From a virus, in the IMG/VR virus record IMGVR_UViG_3300006921_000035, positions 1 through 41,326 of that record: a stretch of 41,326 nucleotides of DNA, one strand, 5' to 3'. The translations under genes and the position numbers were made by a program. Numbering within the stretch: the stretch's first letter is position 1; each line of letters starts with the position of its first letter. This document shows, in pieces, positions 10,497 to 17,754 of the stretch. The notes beneath the pieces are model-generated. The model was not told where the DNA came from and ran no database searches. It was given only the letters and a program-made list of their open reading frames with translations.

Positions 10497-11624
10497 TTAG
10501 ACCCCAAATGCATAATAGAAAAGAATATTATTATAATTAGGGGTTAAAGTTCTATAAGTAGGACAAGGTTTTTTACTTGTATGCATACTTATTTCAAACA
10601 GTTCCCCATAAAATTGCTCTTGATTTGATGTACCTCTACCAATTTGACAATCACTTGCATCTAATTGTAAAGTTTCCATACTAAATACTTCTCTTTTAAC
10701 TAAACCATTATTAACATATAATTCAACAACACCTTGTTTTAGATATACTAATGAAAACTTATACGTTTGTTCTAGATACATTGCTTCTTTAAGTTGAGGA
10801 ACATATACAGTACTCGTAGTTGTAGTTAATCTATCTGCCTTTAGAGTGATTCTATCTCGGCTTGAATCACTATGTACACTACTTGTTTCTCCAATTAAAT
10901 TTAAATTAGAATCGTATACTTTTGTACCTTTACCTACTAATGCATCTGCTTCTCCTGTTTGAATATTTATTCTTTTGGCAGCCTGTCCACCAGTACCATT
11001 AGTTGCATTACTAGATAGTTTCTTAAAACTAGTACTATTTCCAGTATAATATCCATCTGCATCATAATAATTATGTAAAGTACTTGTAGCACTAATAACA
11101 ACATCAGAAGATATAGTTTTAGTAACTCCACCACTAGTCATTTCTGCAACTAATTTATATTCAGCAGGTTGATTAAATGAACTGTCAGTTGTATTTTGTA
11201 AATAGAATTTTAAATTAGTGTTATAGAATAACATCATCTTTTGCGTTGTATAATTACTATCATGTAATACACTAACACTTTCATATGTAGTAATTCGGTT
11301 ACTTAAAGATTCATTAGGAAATGGAGGAGTTTTAGTTGAATCTAATACACCATGTCCTGTTGCTCTATTAGCAAGCCCATTAACATCATAAGGAGTAACA
11401 ATTGCCTCTAATGTAAATGAATCTTTATGACCCCATATCTGTCTCTCTCTTGTTGCAGTAATAGTATCTGTTGTAGGTGTTCCTGCGGTATCTCCTGTAC
11501 CTCCTACAGTAGCCGTAGTTCCTTCTATTTGTGTAACAGTATCATCATAATTTAATAATAAATAACCATTAGACAGAATAGGAAAAACTAATCTGTAGGC
11601 TTCACCTGAATAAGCATTAACCAT
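10497..11624 (-). CDS. LamG/concanavalin A-like tail protein
   Basis: This 375-residue protein has the hallmarks of a concanavalin A-like (laminin G) beta-sandwich: SFTLEAIVTPYDV near residue 69, a late strand pair VELYVNNGLVKREVF, and the closing QFYGELFEISMH segment. Between these lie about 150 residues of S/T/N-rich beta sequence that may be an inserted domain. There is no signal peptide. The start has a GAGGTG Shine-Dalgarno. It lies between the distal-tail candidate and the giant hub, so it probably sits at the tail tip and binds glycans or another tail protein. Fold assignment is moderately sure; ligand and exact position in the virion are inference. Confidence 0.65.
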   Translation of the reverse strand: MVNAYSGEAYRLVFPILSNGYLLLNYDDTVTQIEGTTATVGGTGDTAGTPTTDTITATRERQIWGHKDSFTLEAIVTPYDVNGLANRATGHGVLDSTKTPPFPNESLSNRITTYESVSVLHDSNYTTQKMMLFYNTNLKFYLQNTTDSSFNQPAEYKLVAEMTSGGVTKTISSDVVISATSTLHNYYDADGYYTGNSTSFKKLSSNATNGTGGQAAKRINIQTGEADALVGKGTKVYDSNLNLIGETSSVHSDSSRDRITLKADRLTTTTSTVYVPQLKEAMYLEQTYKFSLVYLKQGVVELYVNNGLVKREVFSMETLQLDASDCQIGRGTSNQEQFYGELFEISMHTSKKPCPTYRTLTPNYNNILFYYAFGV

Positions 11625-11633
11625 AGTAACACC

Positions 11634-12326
11634 TCAATCGAATGGATTGTCTCCTATAACTAACGCCTCTTCAAAATCTAAACTAAATGCTATTGCAGGA
11701 AAATCCTGTGCATTTATCTGTGTAGAGAAACTACGAATAAAACCTGTCATACCAACAGTAGCACTAGTGTTATCAGAATAAGGTGTAAAGTGTGCTTTAC
11801 CATCTCCAACACCTACTGCAAAATCATTATCATATAATCTATTTTTCCAAGAAAAAGGAATTAGTGGTAAATTATTTATATCTGTATTTTCAGTAACACC
11901 AGTATGATATTCAAAATTATGATTAGCACGGCTTGGAATTAAGAAAACTATCTTAGCAATGTTTTGGTCATCTTGTAATGAAGAAGCATCTGTATAGGAA
12001 TGAATTAATTGAGCCATCTCAAACGAAGTTAGATTTACCTGTTTAAGATTACCACCCTTATCTTTAGCAATACTTTGTCCTAAAAGTGTACCCGATATAT
12101 TGATTGTTTTTTCTGACATACCAACATCGAATGCTAGTTTGAGTGATTCACCTCTGACCATACCAACAAAAGGAACACCCATATTCATTACAGTTTTATT
12201 AGTACTCACACCAATCTCTGAAACAAACAAAGGTATTCTATTTACTTGAGCAGAAGAACCATCTATTTCATTACGTCTTTGTAATTCTAAGAATACTCTA
12301 AACTCACTAAAATTTTCGCCACTCAT
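11634..12326 (-). CDS. Probable distal tail protein
   Basis: This 230-residue protein has no membrane segments and is rich in beta strands; its C-terminus (QINAQDFPAIAFSLDFEEAL) is compact. Its start ATG overlaps the tape measure stop in a TAATG arrangement, so translation is coupled. The gene directly after the tape measure in siphoviruses usually encodes the distal tail protein that caps the tube and holds the hub. The assignment is based on position and size, not on a recognised motif. An alternative is a second tube-like or adaptor protein. Confidence 0.45.
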   Translation of the reverse strand: MSGENFSEFRVFLELQRRNEIDGSSAQVNRIPLFVSEIGVSTNKTVMNMGVPFVGMVRGESLKLAFDVGMSEKTINISGTLLGQSIAKDKGGNLKQVNLTSFEMAQLIHSYTDASSLQDDQNIAKIVFLIPSRANHNFEYHTGVTENTDINNLPLIPFSWKNRLYDNDFAVGVGDGKAHFTPYSDNTSATVGMTGFIRSFSTQINAQDFPAIAFSLDFEEALVIGDNPFD

Positions 12327-13651
12327 TAAAACCTACCTGCCGATGCCCCTGTTCTGTTCATGCGTAAGTTTATTTCTCTTGCAACTTTATTTGCAATATC
12401 TTTTATTTCTGCATCACTAGCACCAACTCTACCATTAACGTGTACATTAATGACATTGCCTCCCATACCTCTTGATGCTTGATTTGAATGTACTCTTGCT
12501 CCTGACGGTAAAGTAACTAATTCAGGTCCATTTTCTCCAACTAAAGTCATACCACCACTAGATATTCCACCTCTAGCCATTTTTGGTATGAAAGATAATT
12601 TACCAAGTGTTTTATTAAAGAGTGCTCTAAATCCTGCATATAACAAATTAAGTATTATTTTACCAACTCCTAATAATATATTCTTTAATAAACCAACAAA
12701 ATTAGTTAGAACAGGAATTAACCCGTCTACTAATGCCTTTTTTAATTTACCTTGAAATAATGCTTTAAAGAAAACAAATAAACCTTTTAGAATATTTATT
12801 ACATTATCAAGTGCGGCTCTAAATTGAGGTGCAGCAGTTTCTAACGCCTTTTGAATTGTAGGCCAACTACGATAAAGAAGACCAAACAAAATAGTTCCAA
12901 TAGCAGCAAAACCCAATAATGCTGAAAATCCAAGTAGACTTATACCAACTAATTGAGAAAATTTACCCGTTCCTATATTTTTAAAAGCCCCTATTAAATT
13001 AGAAGGTTTTACCATAGAAAATACTCCAAGAACTTTACTTCCTAATGCTCTAAATTTATCTTTAGTACCACCAACTAAACTAGCAGCACTATCCATACTA
13101 AAGATTTTTTTGAACATATTTACATCTTTACCTAATCCTCTATCTTTTAAAAATGAACCAACCCTTCCAAGTTCTTCTACATCGGCTGCTTTTAACATAA
13201 CTTGATGTAATCTTGCTTGAGCATCTTCTAATTTTTTAGTTGCTTTTTCCTGAGCATTAAGTTCAGCCGTTATTTCATCAAAAGGATGTTTTAGATTTTC
13301 AAACGCCAAAAATTGTTCATATAAACCACCCCCAAAGTTTTCTGCATCTTTTAAATCACTAGCCAAACTTTGTAGAGTTTTACCCATATCTGCTTGAGCA
13401 TCCAACGCTTTACGTTGGGCTTCTGCTTGACCACTTAGATTTTTGTTATACAAAAAAACTACGTTACCTATTGCTCTAACTTTATTCTGTAATTTCCATA
13501 ATCCTGAACCGGATAATAATCTTGATGCAATATTCCAAACCTTACTACTTTCAGCCGCATCTCCAAAAGCAGAGGCAACTCCCTGTGTTTGAGCCTCTAT
13601 AACACTTAATGCTTTACTAAGATTAGTAGTAGACTCATATGCATCTGTCAA
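12326..13651 (-). CDS. Tail tape measure protein
   Basis: Its 441 residues start at TTG. The N-terminal half is helical (residues 1-165). Hydrophobic segments follow at about 234-260, 283-300 and 311-340, as in tape measure proteins that insert into the host membrane during ejection. The C-terminus has the diagnostic pattern at about 359-390 (ARGGISSGG, then LVGENGPELVTLPSGARVHSN), seen in many siphovirus tape measures. The gene follows the frameshifted tail chaperone, as expected. It is short for the family. At the usual rule of roughly 0.15 nm of tail per residue the tail would be about 65 nm long. The call is firm; the length is inference. Confidence 0.9.
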   Translation of the reverse strand: MTDAYESTTNLSKALSVIEAQTQGVASAFGDAAESSKVWNIASRLLSGSGLWKLQNKVRAIGNVVFLYNKNLSGQAEAQRKALDAQADMGKTLQSLASDLKDAENFGGGLYEQFLAFENLKHPFDEITAELNAQEKATKKLEDAQARLHQVMLKAADVEELGRVGSFLKDRGLGKDVNMFKKIFSMDSAASLVGGTKDKFRALGSKVLGVFSMVKPSNLIGAFKNIGTGKFSQLVGISLLGFSALLGFAAIGTILFGLLYRSWPTIQKALETAAPQFRAALDNVINILKGLFVFFKALFQGKLKKALVDGLIPVLTNFVGLLKNILLGVGKIILNLLYAGFRALFNKTLGKLSFIPKMARGGISSGGMTLVGENGPELVTLPSGARVHSNQASRGMGGNVINVHVNGRVGASDAEIKDIANKVAREINLRMNRTGASAGRF

Positions 13652-13654
13652 AAC

Positions 13655-14232
13655 TTATCTCTCCATTTTTTTTCTCATTTTCTCCATTTCATCCGATTTC
13701 ATTTCTTCTACTGTTGTGTGTATTGATATCATTTCTAACATGTCTTTTATTGATGTATGTCTTGCATCATTGGGATTTATACTAAATATTTTACAATAAG
13801 AGTATAATAAAACACGTAAACCAATAGAGGGAGAAACTTCTTTTCCCTCTAATGCTTTTCGTATTAATTTTCTTTTCCCGTATCAGCCTCCGTTATCATA
13901 TCATTGAATGGGTTTGGTAATACTTCCTTTAATTGACTCCCAATATAAGGACTTAATTTCAAGAGTTCTAAAGTATTGAGAGAAGGCTCTGTTTTCTCTA
14001 TAAAGTTCTCTACCATAAATCTGTACATTTTATTTAAATCTAAATTCATAGACTGGGTCTGTTGATTTAAATCCATTACAGAAGACAGGGCTTGTTCTAC
14101 CTGAAGCCATGTCGGTTCTTTAACCCAAACTTTCATTATTTGTTCAGAGTTTGGGCTTACTCTTAATTCATGCATCGTTGTTTCATTTAGTGCAAATAGC
14201 ACACTCTTATCATTTACTACTTCTTTATTCAT
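13655..14232 (-). CDS. Tail assembly chaperone, -1 frameshift fusion (gpGT-like)
   Basis: This is the predicted long product of the tail chaperone gene. Translation starts at ATG 14232 and reads 120 codons to GGA AAA, then slips back one base on GGGAAAA at 13873-13879. It continues as RKLIRKALEGKEV for 72 more residues to TAA at 13655-13657, giving 192 residues. The extension is fully open, reads as a normal protein with a helical acidic/basic tail (DEMEKMRKKMER), and has no plausible start of its own. It ends four bases before the tape measure TTG. The arrangement matches lambda G/GT and its relatives: two overlapping frames immediately before the tape measure, joined by a canonical X XXY YYZ heptamer. 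The fusion is inferred from sequence and not shown experimentally. Confidence 0.85.
13825..13851 (-). promoter_or_regulatory. Hairpin downstream of the frameshift site
   Basis: On the minus strand TAGAGGGA and TCCCTCTA form a perfect 8-bp stem around an 11-base loop. It begins 21 bases after the slippery heptamer. That is farther than the usual 5-9 base spacer, so a stimulatory role is possible but not assured. Confidence 0.45.
13864..14232 (-). CDS. Tail assembly chaperone, short form (gpG-like)
   Basis: The zero-frame product has 122 residues and ends ITEADTGKEN. It is mostly helical, with no membrane segment or metal site. The ATG follows a GGTGG Shine-Dalgarno at good distance. It sits between the tail tube and tape measure genes, the standard place for the chaperone that coats the tape measure before tube polymerisation. 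The last codons before the stop contain the slippery heptamer, so most ribosomes should make this form and a minority the 192-residue fusion. The residue content itself is not diagnostic; position plus slippery site make the call. Confidence 0.8.
   Translation of the reverse strand: MNKEVVNDKSVLFALNETTMHELRVSPNSEQIMKVWVKEPTWLQVEQALSSVMDLNQQTQSMNLDLNKMYRFMVENFIEKTEPSLNTLELLKLSPYIGSQLKEVLPNPFNDMITEADTGKEN
13873..13879 (-). promoter_or_regulatory. Programmed -1 frameshift site (GGGAAAA)
   Basis: Read on the minus strand in zero frame as G GGA AAA, this is a perfect X XXY YYZ heptamer, one base different from the lambda G/GT site GGGAAAG. Six bases after it comes the zero-frame stop. The -1 frame is open from here to 13655. 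Confidence 0.85.
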
Positions 14233-14253
14233 TTTCTTCCACCTAACTTATAA

Positions 14254-14280
14254 CCAACAAACAAACAAACGGATTGTTGG
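14254..14280 (-). promoter_or_regulatory. Hairpin upstream of the tail chaperone gene
   Basis: CCAACAA and TTGTTGG (7 bp) flank a loop containing a GTTTGTTTG repeat; a CCACC/GGTGG pair lies just outside. It ends 21 bases before the chaperone ATG at 14232, with the gene's Shine-Dalgarno in between. It could modulate translation or protect the transcript end. Confidence 0.35.
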
Positions 14281-14297
14281 TGGAATTTCAAATACTA

Positions 14298-14321
14298 GAA
14301 TATCTTATATTTTTGATATTC
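14298..14321 (-). promoter_or_regulatory. Hairpin just after the tail tube gene
   Basis: GAATATC and GATATTC form a perfect 7-bp stem around a 10-base AT-only loop. It overlaps a consensus AAGGAGG located directly after the tube stop codon, with no ATG, GTG or TTG at proper spacing behind it. It may be a processing site or weak terminator; no U-tract follows. Confidence 0.35.
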
Positions 14322-14325
14322 CTCC

Positions 14326-15900
14326 TTAATCATTAAGATGGTAAATAGCCCATCTACTATTAGAACTACAATTATGTAATGTTCTAGGACTTATAGTTAC
14401 TTCAACTTCAACTGGCCCTTTATCATCAGGATATGGTACAGAAACAGAACGAGTAATATAATCTTTAAATTGTATTTGTACAAAATCTTCAGAATTTCTT
14501 TCAAACTTTAATGTTAAAATATTATCATTACCACCTGCACCATGACTACTTTCTCCACCTTCTCTTAATAAATCCCAAATTTTTGTATCGGTAATAAGTA
14601 GAGTTAAAGAAAGTTCATACTGTCTTTGTCCGGCAGTGTGATTAGACATAATTTGATTATTATAGTTACCAATAAATCTTTGACCTACAATGTTATTATT
14701 TATTGTTAAAGTACCTGATTTAACTCTAGCAAAACTTTGTCCATAAATTTCAATAGTACCATCATGAAATAAATATGGTATTTTATTTTCTGAATAGTTG
14801 CTATAACTAGTTATATCTATTACTTGTCTATGAGGTGCATAATTTTGTGGTGCATCGAATGCACTACGAGTTACTAATTCTACTGAATTTTTTACTTCCT
14901 GTCCTTCATCAAATTGTAGGGTTAAAGAATTAACTTGACATCCTGTAAAGATTCTAGAATATACTTGTTCTTCAGGTGTACTTGATGATGGTGCAGTTTG
15001 AACTGAAAAATCACCACCGGATGCTCTGTTCGCTCCTTTTGAATATGAAACATCTAAAGCAAAAGAAGGTAATATACCGGAATTGTCTTCTGTAATACCA
15101 TAGACAAACTCTTTACTAGCGTCAGTAGCGTTTATCTTACTAAAATTATCAGTAAATTCTGTACCGTCTACTTGACTTCCTACAGGAGAAGGGTCAGGAT
15201 AACCTTGAGCACCCGTTGTACCACTTGGAACAATATTACGAACAATTCCTTTTGTTACATCTACTGCGATTTCATTAGTACCACCACTAGTAGTAAGAGT
15301 ACCTGTTCCGTCTACACTACTTACAGATATATTACCTAATGCGTAATATAACCACATTGCGTTATTCATAGATACTTCTATACTTCCACCACTTACTGTT
15401 TCACCCTTAGTAAACTGAAAGCCTAAATTTCTAGAACCACCTGCAACTAAATTTAATTCGCCTGTTTCTACTTCTACATTTGGCGGTGTAAATGTATTTA
15501 CAAGACCTAACCAATTATCAGAAAGAATTGAGGTTTTACCACTAGTAGGAGCAAAAACAGGAACAGGTGCTCCAAATTCTTGTATTGTAACAGTACAATT
15601 TGTACCTGTTGTAGTAAACACATTTTCAGCAACAGTAATAGTAGTATCTGTATTGGATAAAACACTAGTTATTATTTTGTTAGTAGTAGCACTTGTATCA
15701 ATTATTTCAATATTACAACCTGTGTATAAATTAGGAACTAATTTTAAACTTTGTCTAGTTCCATCAGTATAATCTGTGTCAATAGTAATTATAGAATTAG
15801 CAGCATCAGAAACTAAACAATCACTACCAAGAAATATTTTACTCTCCGGTGCATAACTAGCAATAACTCCTGACCCTACAAATATCTCATTACTTACCAT
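14326..15900 (-). CDS. Major tail tube protein
   Basis: This 524-residue beta-rich protein has a C-terminal half that reads like a tail tube fold: YGQSFARVKSGTLTINNNI, then YELSLTLLI, then DNILTLKFERN with VQIQFKDYITRSVSV and the closing VEVEVTISPRTL. The N-terminal half is T/S/N/G-rich and may be an extra surface domain, making the protein longer than usual tube proteins (150-350 residues). It lies after the tail terminator candidate and before the frameshifted chaperone, the standard place. There is no sheath gene in the window, which points to a non-contractile tail. Confidence 0.75.
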   Translation of the reverse strand: MVSNEIFVGSGVIASYAPESKIFLGSDCLVSDAANSIITIDTDYTDGTRQSLKLVPNLYTGCNIEIIDTSATTNKIITSVLSNTDTTITVAENVFTTTGTNCTVTIQEFGAPVPVFAPTSGKTSILSDNWLGLVNTFTPPNVEVETGELNLVAGGSRNLGFQFTKGETVSGGSIEVSMNNAMWLYYALGNISVSSVDGTGTLTTSGGTNEIAVDVTKGIVRNIVPSGTTGAQGYPDPSPVGSQVDGTEFTDNFSKINATDASKEFVYGITEDNSGILPSFALDVSYSKGANRASGGDFSVQTAPSSSTPEEQVYSRIFTGCQVNSLTLQFDEGQEVKNSVELVTRSAFDAPQNYAPHRQVIDITSYSNYSENKIPYLFHDGTIEIYGQSFARVKSGTLTINNNIVGQRFIGNYNNQIMSNHTAGQRQYELSLTLLITDTKIWDLLREGGESSHGAGGNDNILTLKFERNSEDFVQIQFKDYITRSVSVPYPDDKGPVEVEVTISPRTLHNCSSNSRWAIYHLND

Positions 15901-15910
15901 TTTTTCTCAC

Positions 15911-16459
15911 CTAAACTGTACTTCGCCCGAACCGCTTAATCTCTACCGATAGTTTGTAGCCCAATAACCTTTTGCCCCTATCATTGGCTTCACTTCTACC
16001 TGTTAATGTAATTAATTCAGCAGATTCTTCAACAGTTCCCGAAGTTCCGCCTCCTTGATACACGGTAGGGCTACGAGCATTATTCTCTAAAATGTATCGG
16101 GTAATTCGATAAATACTTTGTAGTCTATCTCTAGAATCAGTAAGAGAAGAAAAATCTCTTCTATGTAAAACTCTCATGTGTACTGTCATGTTGAATGTTT
16201 CATTTCTCACCACTGTATCAATAGTTGGATTTGTTTGAGACATACCATCTTCAAACACTAAAAGTATTGAATGAGAATCTACATCAACTCTTCTTCCTTC
16301 TTTCGGTTCTAATGAACGTATATCTAAAATTTTAATAGAAGCACTATTACCTGTAGAAAGAGGTCTATGGTTTGTAGGTAATTGACTACCCAAAGAAGTA
16401 ACTGCGGCATCCCATCTATCGGATAATAATCGTATAAGAAAAGTCACTTCATCCATCAT
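15911..16459 (-). CDS. Probable tail terminator / tail completion protein
   Basis: This 182-residue alpha/beta protein has the lay-out of gpU-like tail terminators: an N-terminal helix (FLIRLLSDRW), a strand (SILLVFEDG), a second strand with conserved basic residues (NMTVHMRVLHRRDF), a long helix (RDRLQSIYRITRYILENNA), and a final strand (LLGYKLSVEIKRFG). Its start overlaps the stop of the 63-residue gene by four bases. Its place just before the tube gene fits a terminator that ends tube growth and joins the tail to the head. The assignment is by fold pattern and order, not by a diagnostic motif. Confidence 0.55.
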   Translation of the reverse strand: MMDEVTFLIRLLSDRWDAAVTSLGSQLPTNHRPLSTGNSASIKILDIRSLEPKEGRRVDVDSHSILLVFEDGMSQTNPTIDTVVRNETFNMTVHMRVLHRRDFSSLTDSRDRLQSIYRITRYILENNARSPTVYQGGGTSGTVEESAELITLTGRSEANDRGKRLLGYKLSVEIKRFGRSTV

Positions 16460-16647
16460 AGTTTAGCAACCTCTTCTTCTATTCTTTTTGCAAATACTTT
16501 ATCAAATGCACTATGGGATTGTTCTATAACTGCTTCGTCAGATAATGCAAACTCCGCATATATACTATCTTTTAACATATCATTACGTTGTTGCTGAATT
16601 GCAACAATTTCTTTGAATAATTTAATAACATCTTCCATAATAATCAC
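16456..16647 (-). CDS. Small helical protein, unknown function
   Basis: This 63-residue helical protein is rich in E, K, A and Q. The first codon is GTG, overlapping the connector's TGA; an ATG three codons later (16638) is an equally good start. Neither has a clear Shine-Dalgarno, so translation is probably coupled to the connector gene. It overlaps the next gene by four bases. Position suggests a head-completion or neck factor, but the sequence itself does not identify it. Confidence 0.55.
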   Translation of the reverse strand: MIIMEDVIKLFKEIVAIQQQRNDMLKDSIYAEFALSDEAVIEQSHSAFDKVFAKRIEEEVAKL

Positions 16648-17753
16648 GATATAAAATGAATAATATTTTTCTTTCCATTTAATATCTTATTCGCTTCTTC
16701 TAATAAAATATCATGTTTGGCTTTCAAATCAATATTAGAACCTGTTTCAGCAATTAATATTGAATTATCATCATGTCTAATTATTTCAGCCGCTACTAGT
16801 TTTGTGGCTGCTTCATGTATAGGAGCAGGTACACGTCCTTCACCTGCAACATAAGTTACTCTAATAGAATGATGTTGATTGTGTGGATATTCTTGTCTGA
16901 AAAAAATCTTCCCTTCATCATTTATAGTCCAATAATCATCATCTCTACCTGAATTTTGATTATCGGCAAATGAAGATACTGAACCGTATGTAGAAGTTAA
17001 TGTACAAAATGTTCCATCTTCTCCATCTAATAGTGAACTAATGACTATTTTTGTTTTATCTTCACTATCTAAAGTAGCATAAAAGAAATCAGAAACACGT
17101 ATATTATCTGCTTGACTAGTGCCATTAGCAAAAATTTCTTTACGTGCAGTTTCTTTTGTAAACTTAGCCGTCTTCATAGGAAATACTTCATTGATAGCAT
17201 CAACTATTTGACTTGCCGTAGTTTTAGGGCCAAAATTATCATAGAAGTGTCGAATGCTATTATTTGCTAAGTTTTTAATTTCAAAAGTGTAGGTAGTAGG
17301 ATTACCTACCGTTAATGTTATTGTCCAATCATTTGTGGTTGCAGAATTAGGTACAGTGAGTGTAGCAGTAGCAGAAGCCAAATCTAACCAAACATCTCCT
17401 TGATAAACTTCTAATCTTACTAATTTCTGTACTTTAGGATAACTTAACTGAACAAATCCTACATAGTCTTTGTAAGGTCTAAGAGGATATGCACGTTGTC
17501 TTAAATTATCAAATGAATGAAATTCATCTTTGTAAATAATAGGTCTGTATGATGTTTTTATTGAATCATCTATCTTTTCTTCTGCTCTTTTTATTAGTTT
17601 ACCTATTTCTACAAGATTTGGAGTAGTGTTTCCACTAAAAGAACTTATTTGTAATAAATTAGAAATATCTGTATGAGTAGTATAATGCCCATTACCTGCT
17701 GAATAATCTACATTTATATTTGTAAAATCACTAGGGGATGAAACTTTACCCAT
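16644..17753 (-). CDS. Head-tail connector (gp6-like adaptor) with beta insertion
   Basis: This 369-residue protein has helical ends resembling the adaptor fold. Near the N-terminus DISNLLQI and IGKLIKRAEEKIDDSIKTSYR form the first helices. Near the C-terminus SIRVTYVAGEGRVPAPIHEA leads into helix AATKLVAAEIIRHDD. Between them (about residues 110-270) lies a beta-rich insertion (TATLTVPNSATTNDWTITLT and later strands) that ordinary adaptors of 100-200 residues lack. The Shine-Dalgarno AGGAGG lies inside the last codons of the upstream gene. The adaptor would bind the portal after packaging. The role is well supported by the VTYVAGE..VP..I..A pattern and gene order. Confidence 0.65.
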   Translation of the reverse strand: MGKVSSPSDFTNINVDYSAGNGHYTTHTDISNLLQISSFSGNTTPNLVEIGKLIKRAEEKIDDSIKTSYRPIIYKDEFHSFDNLRQRAYPLRPYKDYVGFVQLSYPKVQKLVRLEVYQGDVWLDLASATATLTVPNSATTNDWTITLTVGNPTTYTFEIKNLANNSIRHFYDNFGPKTTASQIVDAINEVFPMKTAKFTKETARKEIFANGTSQADNIRVSDFFYATLDSEDKTKIVISSLLDGEDGTFCTLTSTYGSVSSFADNQNSGRDDDYWTINDEGKIFFRQEYPHNQHHSIRVTYVAGEGRVPAPIHEAATKLVAAEIIRHDDNSILIAETGSNIDLKAKHDILLEEANKILNGKKNIIHFIS

Positions 17754-17754
17754 A

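Noticed and set aside
11634-15900. Contractile tail (sheath) genes
   Set aside because: No sheath-like protein is present between terminator, tube, chaperone and tape measure genes.
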